Positions 23,601-39,230 of a stretch of 64,000 bases of DNA are shown here, one piece after another; the stretch's first letter is position 1; each line of letters begins with the position of its first letter. This stretch comes from Chaetoderma sp. LZ-2023a (taxonomy: Eukaryota > Mollusca > Caudofoveata > Chaetodermatida > Chaetodermatidae). The translations under genes and the position numbers were made by a program. Under the pieces are notes generated by a model that was given only the letters and a program-made list of their open reading frames with translations, made no database searches and was not told where the DNA came from. The stretch is taken from positions 100,634,164-100,698,163 of the forward strand of contig CM067370.1 in NCBI GenBank assembly GCA_034401795.1, in the 5' to 3' direction.

Positions 23601-24141
23601 CAAGCTGACCACTCCTTTCGTTTTATGTAATAACAAAGTCAGGTAGCATGCCAGTCCTGGAATTGAAGTCTCCCATTAGTATGACATTTCATAAGTTGGA
23701 ATATACCGCAATTTCATCCTCAATGAAGTCAAAGAGTGATATTTGCTGGTTACTAGTTTGACTGGATGAACGTTTGGGTGTAAAGTAACCCATGCATAAG
23801 AAAATATTTCGCTTGAAACCAAAAAAGTCTTTGTCTAGTTTGATCCAAATTAAATCGATACTCTTGCTTTTAAAGTGGCTTATGCCAGGTATGAATCGCG
23901 ATTTGAAGTAGATGATGATACCACCACTGTTTCGGCCTTTAGTCATTCGCTTGCGTCTATAGGAATGGAAAAAATCATATCCTGGTATGGACAATTTGCT
24001 TATAGGGGTCTCTGAGGTTGTCCATGTTTCGCATAGACCAAATATGTCACAATCAAGGACGCTATCCAGGAAGACTTTGTCTTTCAGCCTGCTCTGTGAT
24101 ACACGTCCTTCAATATTCCAGGCTCCTAATTTGAGCTTCAT
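20603..24141 (-). pseudogene. LINE with APE endonuclease and RT, decayed
   Basis: ATG at 24141 opens MKLKLGAWNIEG and an endonuclease with LCETWTT, then NYLSDHCQISFSL near 23320. The RT shows FVDFSKAFDKVN (near 22160), SNTGIKQGDNLSPIMFD and the intact catalytic LLYADDLMLLS near 21850. The C terminus has CKLCGEGVEDETHFLIIC near 20860, a Cys/His motif of the same design as in the 60-63.5 kb LINE, to which this copy is clearly related. Breaks occur near 23690, 22800, 22550, 22435, 22175, 21626, 21555 and 21220. Its 5' side touches a TA/CA-rich tract (24226-24283). The exact LINE clade is not assigned. Confidence 0.85.
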
Positions 24142-24283
24142 GTTGTCTATCTATGTAATGAAGTTTGAAGTCGCAAATCTTTTACCCTTTCAGAACATAC
24201 AGGTTATATAAAAATGTGTCTACGTTATGTATACATATATACATACATATACATACATATACACATATACACACATACATATA

Positions 24284-25565
24284 CCATGCTGGAGTCAGAG
24301 TACAATAGGCGTAAAACGCCTAGGATTGAATTGTGACATGTGAAAGCTGGTCGGCCAAACCTTAACTTTTAGTCTTATCGCTGTGGTCCAGTGGAAAGAT
24401 GTCTGATTGTCGATGCTATGCAGAGTTGCAGAATGGCAGTTCGATCCCCCGATCGGGAGATGGTGATCAACAAATTAAACTAATGGGTGCATGACTGTTG
24501 GCTAGGTTAGCACATAGAAATTGAAGCCGCACGTTGACAGTGCATCAATAAAATAAAAAAATACATATACTGCCAGCGCCGTGCTGGAGTCAGAGCACAA
24601 TAGGCATAAAAAGCCTAGGATTGAATTGTGGCAGGCGCATCCACAGATAGTCACATATGAATCGCCATTGTGTCAGTATATCAGACATGTGAAAGCTGGT
24701 CGGCCAAACCTTGCCTTTTAGTCTTATCGCTGTGGTCCAGTGGAAAGATGTTATGCGAAGTTGCAGAATGGCGGTTCGAACTCCCGAGTTGGGAGATGGT
24801 GATCAACAAATTAAATTAATGGGTGCGAAGCCGCACGTTGCCAGTGCGTCAATAAAATTAAAAAAATACATATACTGCCAGAGCCGTGCTGGAGTCAGAG
24901 TACAATAGGCGTAAAAGCCTAGGATTGATTGTGACAGATGCATCCATAGATAGTCCCATATGAATTGTCAGTGTGTCAGTATATCGGACATGTGAAAGCT
25001 GGTCGGCCAATCCTTGACTTATAGTCTTGGTGCGGTGGTCCAGTGGAAAGATGCCTGGTTGCTGATGCTATGCGGAGTTGCAGGATGACGGTTCGATCCC
25101 CCGACCGGGAGATGGTGATCAACAAATTAAACTAACGGGTGCAGCACTGTCGGCTAAGTTAGCACATGGAAATTGAAGCCGCACGTTGCCAGTGCGTCAA
25201 TAAAATAAAAAAAATACATATACTGCCAGAGCCGTGCTGGAGTCAGAGTACAATAGGCGTAAAAGCCTAGGATTGATTGTGACAGATGCATCCACAGATA
25301 GTCCCATATGAATCGTCAGTGTGTCAGTATATCGGACATGTGAAAGCTGGTCGGCCAATCCTTGACTTATAGTCTTGGTGCGGTGGTCCAGTGGAAAGAT
25401 GCCTGGTTGCTGATGCTATGCGGAGTTGCAGGATGACGATTCGATCCCCAGACCGGGAGATGGTGATCAACAAATTAAACTAACGGGTGCAGCACTGTCG
25501 GCTAAGTTAGCACATGGAAATTGAAGCCGCACGTTGCCAGTGCGTCAATAAAATTTTTAAAAAAT
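24284..25565 (+). repeat. Tandem array of four tRNA-derived SINE units
   Basis: Four units start near 24284, 24578, 24883 and 25231, each opening with (C)CRTGCTGGAGTCAGAG and closing with an AATAAAAT-type tail plus ACATATACTGCCA. Each has a pol III box A, TGGTCCAGTGG (24384, 24733, 25036, 25384). Each also has a box B of GGTTCGATCCC type (24438, 24773, 25090, 25438), spaced as in a tRNA-like head. Units 3 and 4 are nearly identical. Unit 1 lacks about 50 bp of the middle section, and unit 2 lacks two short segments. The tandem head-to-tail layout is unusual for SINEs. Confidence 0.85.
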
Positions 25566-25738
25566 ACATATATATATGTACGCTCACACGTGCGCGCGCA
25601 CGCACACACGCACGCACGCACACACTAGCATATACACAAGTATTGTTACCCTAAATTAAAAGGTAAATGAATAGGATTAAGCAGAATATATATTACTGAT
25701 AGAATAGGTCTTAGGTATGCTTCTATTGTATGGATTCT
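25566..25738. repeat. Mixed TA/GC/CA simple repeat
   Basis: Short TATATATG, GTGCGCGCGCACGC and ACACGCACGC stretches join the SINE array to the 3' side of LINE ORF1 E2. No ORF2 of E2 is present here. Confidence 0.7.
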
Positions 25739-28302
25739 TCAGAACATGTCACCCTGCAATGCCATAACGAGCGTCTGAATAGCATCACGAACCATGTTCG
25801 GATTAGACCTGTGCTGAGTGGTCAGTCTTCTGAAATCAGTCCCATGCTGCTGCCACCTATTTTGTGGGTGGGTTGGGGGTTTATTGTTGTTGGTCTGCCG
25901 CTCCTGTTGCCCATATCTCTGCCTGTTACTGTGATCATACTCTGGTGTTTCCTGGTCTGTAAGCCTCATCCGCTGGTGGTCATTTATTATTCCATGTGTG
26001 AAATCATTTGGTCTCTTGGGATGATGTATGTCACGGCCCTGTGTTCCTATGTGCTGGACCCGTTGAATGGGAGGTGACAGTGCACGGTCATACTGTCGAG
26101 GGGAATGCTCAGAGGATTTGTTGTGGGAACTATCCTTTCTTATATAGTCCTGATATGGTCGCATCTTGAGAGCTGTGTTCGTACAATGCTTGATGTTACC
26201 TATGAGGGCCCTCAAACCAACATTAGTGAGGTGAATGCCATCGCGTGCACTGAAGTATGTGGGATTTGATATGTTCTCATTTTGCACCACATCTGAAATA
26301 ATTTTATCACGATGAAAGTGTTTTAGAGCCCTATTGATTGTATCAACTCTGTCATTAACATGGTCATTGAACGGTCGATGTGGTAGTGAGTTCATGATAA
26401 TATAACATTCTGGGTACTTCTCTTGTGTTAACTGGGCCAATTGTAACAACCTATCGATGCAACATTGGGTGTCTGCTGTAATGGGTTTAATGTCATTAGT
26501 GCCAACAATAAATATGATGGAGGCTGGATTTGTGATCGGGCAGTTCGACATGTATCTTCCACCACTACTTTTTTGTATCGATATAATGACTCAGCCTGGA
26601 TACCCTGTCCCAGTGAAATTGTGATGATAAGGAGGTCATACTCATTACTGACAGATTTACCTGGACCCGAGCTAAGTACTATTGGGACTTCTGTAGAATC
26701 TGATGGGCTTGTTGGGACCTCTGTGTGTCTTACATTATCCTGATACTTCTCCGTGTAGTTTGTTGTGTGCACAGTGTCACAGTTTTTGTTTTGCTTATGT
26801 CTTCTGTGAGAACAATGCTGCCAGTGCATTGTGTCATTGTTAGTTGTATGAGCTGTTGCTGTTTCTGGTTTCCGGGTGTTTGATGGAATTGCCTTCTGAT
26901 CCATCGTATGCTGCATGCAGTCCGCATACAGTGTGTTCATATGACCTGACAGGTCAACTAGTGAGTGTTTCAATTTATCTTCTATTTTAATGATGTTGGT
27001 ATAGAGTCCTTTTACAGTTAGCTCGGCACTTTGCATTTTATTGCTAATGCGTTCAAGCTCTTTTGGCAAGTCTCTTAGCTGTTGTTGGGATTCCTCTATT
27101 CTATTTGTATGCTTATCTAGTTTTTCCATGTCACTTGTTTCTAGTGTGTCTATTCGTGTGTCCATTTTGCTTAACATTTCACTTTCACCTGATGCCTGTT
27201 TCAGCTCAACCTCCTTGATTCGCCTACATAGGGAGTCGATGCTCTTAGTGAGCATTGTGATATCACTTGATTGTTTCCGAATAATAGGTTCTACAGAATT
27301 TAGTATAGACCGTTATATTTGCCTTCAATTTCTTGAAGTGACGAAACTACTTTGCTAAGCTGGTCACTACTAAACTCAGTTTGTCGTGCAGTTGATTTCC
27401 GTTTTGATGGCTTGATGTTTGAACTGTCAGCTTTTGTAGTGTCACTCTCTACTGCGTGTGCTGCCTTAGCATCTGTGATAGGCATATGTGATGTCAAGGG
27501 CTGACATACTGCACAATAGTACTCTTGCTCTGTCGACTCCAGGACAGCCAGGTCTTCCAGCCTAAGGCGTGTACAGTTATAATGCAGCCATACCTGACAG
27601 AGTCCACACATAATCATTTTTTCATTGGGTGGCTCACTGCACGCTGAACAGATGCTCTCCGGATTGTGAGATTTTATGTCAAGTGAAGGTATCTCAAGGT
27701 CCATGGCTGGTGATTTCCAATCTGCTAATACCGAGGAGACACGTTCGGATAGTGTTGGATAATGTTCTAATGTCCACAGTAGGTATGAGTGTCCCTGGGT
27801 GAGGATCTTCGCCGTGTGATAGATGGTAATTGATACAGGACCAAGCTATACATCATCATATATACCTATTCTGCTGTATGGTAGTTTAAACTGGGTGCAA
27901 TTTATATTGGGCTTTGAAATGTTTGTTGGGTTTCTGTACTGCTCATTACACACTTTGACCCATGCCTCTATAGTGTTCTCTGGTATAGAGAGTAATGCTG
28001 AAAGTGTTCTCTGTCACGGTATACCCTAAGCTGGCCACATTTTGATTAGAGGGGACGCTATGACTGGTATGTTTAGCTAGATGTTGACCATACGCGAGTC
28101 TTTTATTAGAGTCCATAAGCATAGAATATGCTGCGTTGAGCGTCTAGAATGCTTGTTTAGCTGTTTCTTTGTCAGAACTTTCCTTATCCGCGTGACATCT
28201 TCTGGCAAGTAGCCTATATATACGTTTAATAACGTCTAGTGTTGCATGGTTTTCCACCTCTAGTATTTCGTAATAGCTTTTGTCTATTACACTTTCAGCC
28301 AT
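25739..28302 (-). pseudogene. LINE E2 ORF1: J domain, PHD finger, coiled coil, SGNH esterase
   Basis: Read on the minus strand the locus is collinear from ATG at 28302 to TGA at 25739. Order: J domain (28078-28302); a domain ending VSITIYHTAKILTQG near 27830, shared with E1 ORF1; a canonical C4HC3 PHD finger (27504-27650); a coiled coil (about 26950-27250, KQASGESEMLSKMDTRIDTL); an SGNH esterase-like domain (26200-26640); and a Gln/His/Pro-rich tail. Esterase blocks are TISLGQGI (Ser kept, GDS degenerate), FIVGTNDI and DGIHLTNVG. PHD plus esterase is known from CR1-like LINE ORF1 proteins. The J domain is the unexpected part. Breaks: a TAG at codon 53, a frameshift near 27980, a TAG near 27850, a break near 27300 and a frameshift near 26540. 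Confidence 0.82.
28078..28302 (-). other. J domain (DnaJ-like) at the N terminus of E2 ORF1
   Basis: Codons 8-75 align with the whole J domain. They contain SYYEILEV, then IKRIYRLLARRCHADK, where the Hsp70-activating HPD tripeptide reads HAD (codons 37-39). After one TAG stop at codon 53 (28144-28146) come LNAAYSMLMDSNKRLAYGQ. Helices I-IV and the YxxL and KRxxYG landmarks are all present. J domains dock Hsp70 chaperones. The Pro-to-Ala change would be expected to weaken Hsp70 stimulation, unless Pro is present in active copies of the element. Confidence 0.85.
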
Positions 28303-32544
<4,242 letters not shown>

Positions 32545-32572
32545 AATTAACTTCATTTTTGTGTGATTTGAC

Positions 32573-33166
32573 ATGTCTCTAAACATGGTGTCTTTCAATG
32601 CAAGAGGTTTAAGAGATCGTGTTAAGAGGAGAAAGTTTGGGTTTTTTTGTAAATATTTAGATGTTGTTGCAGTGCAAGAAACGCACAGTGTTGCAGTAGG
32701 TGAAAGATTTCAGTTAGTGGGGAAATCTGGTACTTTTTAGTCATGGTTCAAATTTAAGTAGAGGAGTGGCTTTTTTCTTTTCAAATAATAAAAGAAAAAT
32801 TTTAAACAGTCATTCAGATTGTAATGGTTGTTTAATGTTAATTAATGCTGAATTTCAGAACAAAAAATGTGTGATTGTAAATCTTTATGCTCCAAATCTT
32901 AGGACTGGACGTGAAGAATTCTTTAAGAAATGTGCTGATCTTTTACAAACCTTTCAAACTGGTACAATTTTATTAACAGGTGATTTTAACACAGTCTTAT
33001 ACCCTATTAAAATAGATTAAATTCCACAAATTCTATGGTCTCCATTAGTGTACATGAATTAATAGTTAAATATGATTTAGCTGATATTTGAAGAGTTCGA
33101 AATGCAAATGCAAAGAAATTCACATGGAAGCAGTCAAATGATGTGCAATCAAGAATCGATTACTGG
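32573..33166 (+). pseudogene. L1/Tx1-like LINE ORF2, block 1: endonuclease
   Basis: ATG at 32573 opens [20 protein letters not shown], with [10 protein letters not shown], then (after a frame break near 32740) VIVNLYAPN, LLTGDFNTV and KFTWKQSNDVQSRIDYW. These are successive motifs of an L1-clade APE endonuclease. The frame stops abruptly at RIDYW (33166) and resumes at 40291 with a sequence that fits the following residues, so block 2 is its continuation. Stops near 32738, 32759 and 33018 show decay. Confidence 0.8.
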
Positions 33167-33670
33167 TGTAGCTCACAGGGTACGTGCTGTTCCGCCATGT
33201 TGCTCCATGCCACTGCACCACATGTACTGGATGCGTGGGAGGGCTGGTTAGCTGCGGTTCTCGGGGTTGCGGATCCCGTATCGCATCTCTCTGGAAGGTA
33301 CAAAGACCGGCCTCTAGAGCCGGGGGAATGTTCATGTTCCAGTGGGGCCATGCGACCATTGCCGCCGAGATTGAACCTCACTGTCTCGTCCCAACTGTTG
33401 GTGTCACCGGTATGATGGTCCATTAACTAATTTAAAAGTCTGGACACGATGATATAATTAAACAGTCACAATAATAACTATACAAACAATGCTACTCGTT
33501 TGACAGTAATGAGCAAATAATACAGTACATAGGGCTATCCGGTGTTCTTTCTACGTGGACTCGCCGAAGGTACTACACAGACCCGTAAATCCGCAGAGGT
33601 ATCCCTGCAAGGGAGCATCGCTACGAGGCTACTTAATAGTTTAATATAAACCAATTATACACCTACCAGA

Positions 33671-33672
33671 CA

Positions 33673-33716
<44 letters not shown>

Positions 33717-33718
33717 CG
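33671..33718. repeat. (CACG)n microsatellite
   Basis: Twelve uninterrupted CACG-type units. The same motif occurs at 42361-42402. Confidence 0.95.
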
Positions 33719-33770
33719 ATATTGTTGTTGGGAGAGGGAAGTGCCTTGCGCAGGCCTCCGTCACAGGAAA

Positions 33771-33995
33771 ATGCCTTCAACGCCGAAGCGAAGGAAAAGA
33801 GCTGGCAAAAAGGGCCACTCTTTTCGTCAAACAAAAAGCCAAGTGCTGGTCAATCCTAGTGAAGCCATAATTAATCTGATGCACACTGGTTTACGTGAAG
33901 ACAGGTCGGGTGATTTCCAAAGAATTCACAATCCCCGTCTTATGTTGGTAGTTGCCGCTTTATTTATGTGGGCCCTCTGCTACAATCTAACCTAA
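33771..33995 (+). CDS. Unrecognised 74-aa basic frame
   Basis: ATG at 33771 opens MPSTPKRRKRAGKKGHSF, a very basic start, followed by NPSEAIINLMHTGLRED and a hydrophobic end (MLVVAALFMWAL) before a stop. It lies in the left arm of the 7.1-kb insertion and may be the remains of that element's own gene. No family recognised. Confidence 0.3.
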   Translation: MPSTPKRRKRAGKKGHSFRQTKSQVLVNPSEAIINLMHTGLREDRSGDFQRIHNPRLMLVVAALFMWALCYNLT

Positions 33996-35354
33996 CATTT
34001 GGTTATTAGATACGATTCCAAGCTTTGGCTGCAAGTGGCAGTGATTCCTACCTATCTTTAGACACATATATCTGACTGGCGAAGATGCCCAGCTTCCCGA
34101 AGGTCGCCCCGCATAGCATCTTCCTCAGAAAGACAGTGTGTGTACATGTTATGGAGCAATAGCTCCCGAATCATATGACGATTCAGTCACCCTTGTTCCG
34201 CAACCACATATAGCATCACTAGGATGGGTCACAGGTCACAAAAGCGATTTAGAAAGCGCAATATCATTTATGGTCGGTTGTAAGAGGCAGATATCCATCG
34301 CTAGTGACCTTCCCATACAGGCGTGGTAGGTTCTAAGACCTCACCCAGACACTACAACGAATTTGAAAGATATCTGCATCTCGTCCGTCACCCAGGTGTT
34401 ATGGAATTAACATATTACCTGTCATTAGGGTTATGTTCCAGAATGTCCATGGATGCACTGCAGGCCGGTGTCACCTAATAAATAATACAATTTCTTTTTG
34501 CAGTGCTTTCTACATTGGCAGCCGAATCTTAACTAACTGGTATCCGAAGATACTGGGGGAGGCGTATGTAAATCAGCACGTTAGTTATCACTGCTCAGAA
34601 ACCCCAATAGTCTCCCAGAGTCAGATCCTGCTAGCGTGTCGATGGGGAATCCAGACAATTATTACGCCTTGCGGCTGGAGGCGCATAGACAGAGACAATC
34701 ACTCGATATTAATAAGAGGCCCTAAGATAGTTTGGCCAATTTTACACAACCTAGCTGGTGCGTGGTGTTACATAGCCACTACAGCCAGAAAAGAAGCGTA
34801 CACTATGTGTCTCTTATGGAGAGAGTGTCCCTAACTAATTTAAACCTATCCTATCGAACTAGAATAGCCAGGTTTAGTCGGCCACATGTCAGGCTCGAAC
34901 ATTTGGAGCATGATCAGTCACCTCAGTGTAAAATTGATGCTGGGGGAATATAGTGGTGCGGATATAATGTTGCTGTATAGTATAGCCTAGCGTACTGTGT
35001 CCTAGAGTTTTAATATAGAAACAAAACATAATAACTAGGATGGCGACTTGCCCAATACACAACTAACGAATACAGTGCTAACGATATATCACAGGTCATA
35101 GGACCTTACGGTGCTGTTAGTTGAGAGCACATGGAAATAAAGATAATATGTACAGTAAGAAACAGAAAGTATAAAAATGCGGTTGGAAAGACTGTTTAGG
35201 TCTATTAGTCATCAGTACCATTTACGGAAATAATGATATGCACAATAGTATAGTTACTTGAGTACATATTGGTCGGTACAGTAAAGGTTTGTAAATCACG
35301 GAAATTGATGCGCTGCAGTTGAGTAGACCGAGATAAAACTAACCAGAATCCAAG
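33996..35354. other. Left arm of the 7.1-kb insertion, no recognised gene
   Basis: One frame (34433-34834, 133 codons, Cys/Trp-rich) is the longest here but has no recognisable motif. The rest has frequent stops in all frames. It could be a decayed ORF1 of LINE E3 or of the host element. Confidence 0.35.
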
Positions 35355-38300
35355 TCATTTTTTAGAGAGAGGCCAAAGAAGAAGGGCCAGATACAAACAA
35401 ACAACAGCCAAGGCATACCGTTCGCGACACAAGCCGCATCAGCACCAACGCCACTGGGTCCACCACACCTCACTCAATCAGGCCAGCAGTTGGGGACCAA
35501 TCAGCCAAATGAGCGTAGAACCATCCAGGTGGCAACGTATAACATGTGCAGCCTTACCTCCAATACAGCCTGCCTTCAACAGCTTTCACTAAAATATGGC
35601 ATCATAGGAGTACAAGAACATTGGGCCCATGTATGTGACGAAAGCAAACTCTGTAATATCTCTGACAACCTATCATGTCATGCCAAATACTATGATCAGG
35701 ATAATCCCCACATAAGTCAATGCCTCAGAGGCCAAGAGGGTGTGGCAAGTTTCTGGCAAAAACACCTGGACCAGAGAGTCCGCCCACTGACTGAGGGAAG
35801 CAACAGAGTAGTCGCCATCCTCCTCGAATCCAATGAAAGTTACATCTACATTATCAACATCTACATGCCATCAGCAAAAAAGGCGCTACTACTGATAACC
35901 AAAGAGAAGTATGGGCTGAAATAAGTGAAATCTCCACGAAGTACGGCGCTGGCGGGGTTATCCTCATGGGAGATATAAATGCATCTCTCCACACAAACCC
36001 ACCATCAGAACACGACAAATTATTCAGTAGCTTCATGAAATCCCAGAGCTTTCAACTACCTTATCCTTATCCAACCATTGCTACAGGGTACCCTGACAAT
36101 ATTGCAAACCGACTTAGCCCTAAAAAAAACCCTCCCAAATTGACTACATAGTCTATAGAGGTAGCTGCCATGTGAGGGAAATTGTCGTCATAACTGATGA
36201 TCACGATATCAACATAGAAGCATGTAATGGATCAGACCATAAACCAGTAGTCGGTATTACCGAGATTGAGCTTACTAGTGACAAAAGGCCCAATGAGCAT
36301 ATACCTATATCTCAAAGACCACGATGGCAAACTATTAACTCAGATGAGTATGCAGAAACTGTTAGGAAAAAATGGAAGGGATATATATATAGAAGATGTT
36401 ACATCAATCATAGATCTGGAAATTTTCATATCAGATATCACCACAGCACTTAACTCTGCGGCAGCTGAATGTGCACCACCAAAGAAAAAACACCGACACC
36501 ATAAGACAACGTCTTTACCTCCCGAGGCCATTGTAAAGATCAAGACCTGTAAGAGCAAATTTTGGCAATGGAAGACGAGAGGGAAAAAAGATGATGATCC
36601 ACTGAGATCAGAAATCAAGGCCATTAAGAAGACGATACGACAAATACAAAGAAAAGCAGACTATGAAAAATGGATGATTTTCTTCAGTGAAGTCCAATTT
36701 GCCAACTCAGAGGATAAGAAGACATTTTACAAACTTATTAACAATCAAAGAAGATCAGTCCAGAATTACACCAACGAACTGCTCCTAGAAGGCCGCAGAC
36801 TGCAGTGTGATGAAGAAATATTGAAAGGGTGAACTGACTACTTTGAATCGTTAGCTAGCCCAGCAGAAGTCCCAGAATTTGATGAAGCATACAAAACCCA
36901 CATAGAAGCTAACGTTGCCTTTCTAGAAACCTTGTCAGAATCTTTACCGTTAGATGTGAACCCATTTACTGATGCCAAAGTTGAATCCGCAATAAAGAGA
37001 CTGCGGAATAATAAAGCCCCTGATGAAAATGGGTTAATGTCAGAGCATTTGAAGCTTGCAAATACCAACATCATACCACTATTAACTAAGCTTTACAATA
37101 ACATCTTGAGACTTGCCAGTGTACCAAGCGCTTTTAAGGATGGAATATTGTTCCCTATAGCCAAGAAAGGAAAGACTGCAAACAACCCCAGTAACTACAG
37201 AGGAATCCAAGTCAATTCTATTATCGAAAAGTCCCAGAAATAGCGGTAATCTGAAGATCAATAGATATATTAAGATCCAAACAGTCCTATCTTCAGCATG
37301 GTTTTACTGAACTGATTTCCGTACTAAATGCCGCACTAATCTTGACTGAAACCTATAGCGAGTATGATGACAATAAAGAGGAACTCTCCGTAATCTTCAT
37401 GGACGCCGCAAAGGCATTTGACATTGTGTGGATTGATGTTCTCCTCCACAAACTGTTCATGCAGGTATTCCAAGACAGATATGGCATATCACGGCGGACT
37501 GGTAGAGAGGTCCACACTCAAGAGTAAAGTGGAACGGCGAACTCTCAAAACACTTCAACACCAGACAAGGCACTGGTCAAGGCAGAAACTTCTCAACAGA
37601 AATGTACAAGGTATATATAAACCCGCTACTGGATAAAATCCATGAGTCTGGTCTAGGGGCGAACATAGGCTCCATCAGCATACCAGCTGTGGGCTTAGCA
37701 GATGATATCGCTGTTATTGCGCCGAAAAACTCAGTTGATGGCCAAATCATATTAGATATCATCGACCAAGACAGCCGCAAAAGTAGAACTATCTTCAATG
37801 CAACAAAGACCAATCTAATAGAAAAGACTTCTTTGGCGACACCCAATACAAACAGACAGCTAACGTTTCAAGGCAATCAACTACAACCAGACAGAAAAGT
37901 CAATCACTTAGGCATATTATATAAGTCCAACACCAAAGACAAACAGGTAATGGAATCTAGAGTACAGAGAAACATTGGGAATGCCAGAAGAGCAGCTTTT
38001 GCTCTATTTGGCGCTGGCTGCCATGGTAAGAATGGTCCTAATCCAGTGATATCCGCATCCACCTGGAAGACTTACATCCTTCCCATACTTCTATATGGGG
38101 CTGAACTGTGGAAATGTACAACAAAGGATCTAGACCCAATGGAGAAATTTCAGCTATCATCCATGCGGAAACTGCAGTCTTTACCAGACTCCACTGCAAA
38201 TATAGCTACGTTGGGCCTTATGGGAATGCTGCCAATAGAAGCATGCATCGACATTAGAACTCTAACCTTCATACGGACCATTGTAGAACTAGAAGTAACA

Positions 38301-39230
38301 CTAGAATCTGATATAGCAATCAGTCAACTAGCGATGAAAGACTTCTCTTCAAATAGCTGGTTCATCCATGTACAGAACATCCTATACAAGCATGAAGTGC
38401 CCACCGCCCACCAAATCCTATGTGACATGCCTTCAAAGACTCACTGGAGTGAGACTGTAAAATTAGCAATATCCAATTACTGGATGGATCGCTTCGCATC
38501 AGACTTTGTCTCTAAGTCTTCTCTGAAGTACACTGCCATGTCATCAATAAGTATCTCAAAGGCTGCAAGGATTTGGGAAGCATCAATGTCAAATAACCAT
38601 CATCAACAGCAAGCCATTGCAAAAGCTAGGGTCCTGACAGGCACATATAGGCTACAAGGAAATATAGCAAGGCAGAATCAGCATCGCGTCGACTCAACAT
38701 GTAATCTATGTGGCACTGCTCCAGAGGACAGGGAGCATTTTTTTCCGAACCTATGTCCAGCCCTAGAAAGTATCCGCCAACCTATAATCAGAGAGATCAT
38801 GCAACTATGTGAAACTGCTGGATGTTGGACATGACAGTCTCCCCAAATGGATTCGCTTGGATGAGGATTTGTGTATGCTTCTTGAACAGCTCTCGTGCGC
38901 ACTAGTTCATCGGCTACACATGACAAGATGGCGATGAAAATCTTTCCAAGAAAAAAACCCCTGGAATTGACATTCATTCTACTTTAGAGGTGCTCCATAA
39001 TTGGAGGAATCTCATCAACAACAACAACGATGGGACGATCTTGAATGCAGGGAAGATTTCCTCAGGCAGACTGCTGATGCGGCTCTCTCTCCAGACGGTG
39101 AAGAAGAACAGTTAAGAAAGATGTCCACTAGATAGTCAGAATAACTGATACATGAATTTACACAGTGGTTGTAAAGTTTCCATCCAGCGACGGTAGTTTG
39201 AAAGTTGCTCATTAACAAGGAGGGCTATAT
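35355..39230 (+). pseudogene. LINE E3 ORF2: endonuclease, RT and Cys/His tail, decayed
   Basis: Homologous to E1 ORF2. It has FFRERPKKKG (compare FFRGGPPEKT in E1), the endonuclease with VATYNMCSL, GVQEHWA, NIYMPS, MGDINAS and GSDHKPVV, and an RT region with KRLRNNKAPDENGL, NYRGIQVN, IFMDAAKAFDIVW and the catalytic LADDIAVIA (near 37700). A ~410-codon C-terminal frame (37602-38834) carries CNLCGTAPEDREHFF. The C terminus continues past a stop at 38834 to about 38930. Breaks near 35924, 36151, 36450, 36832, 37243 and 37527 make it non-functional. The 3' UTR is judged to end near 39230. Confidence 0.82.

Noticed and set aside
24384..25448. Four tRNA genes from box A/box B matches
   Set aside because: The boxes sit in repeated ~300-350-bp units with A/T-rich tails, and no acceptor stem pairing was evident. 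They fit SINE heads better than functional tRNAs.
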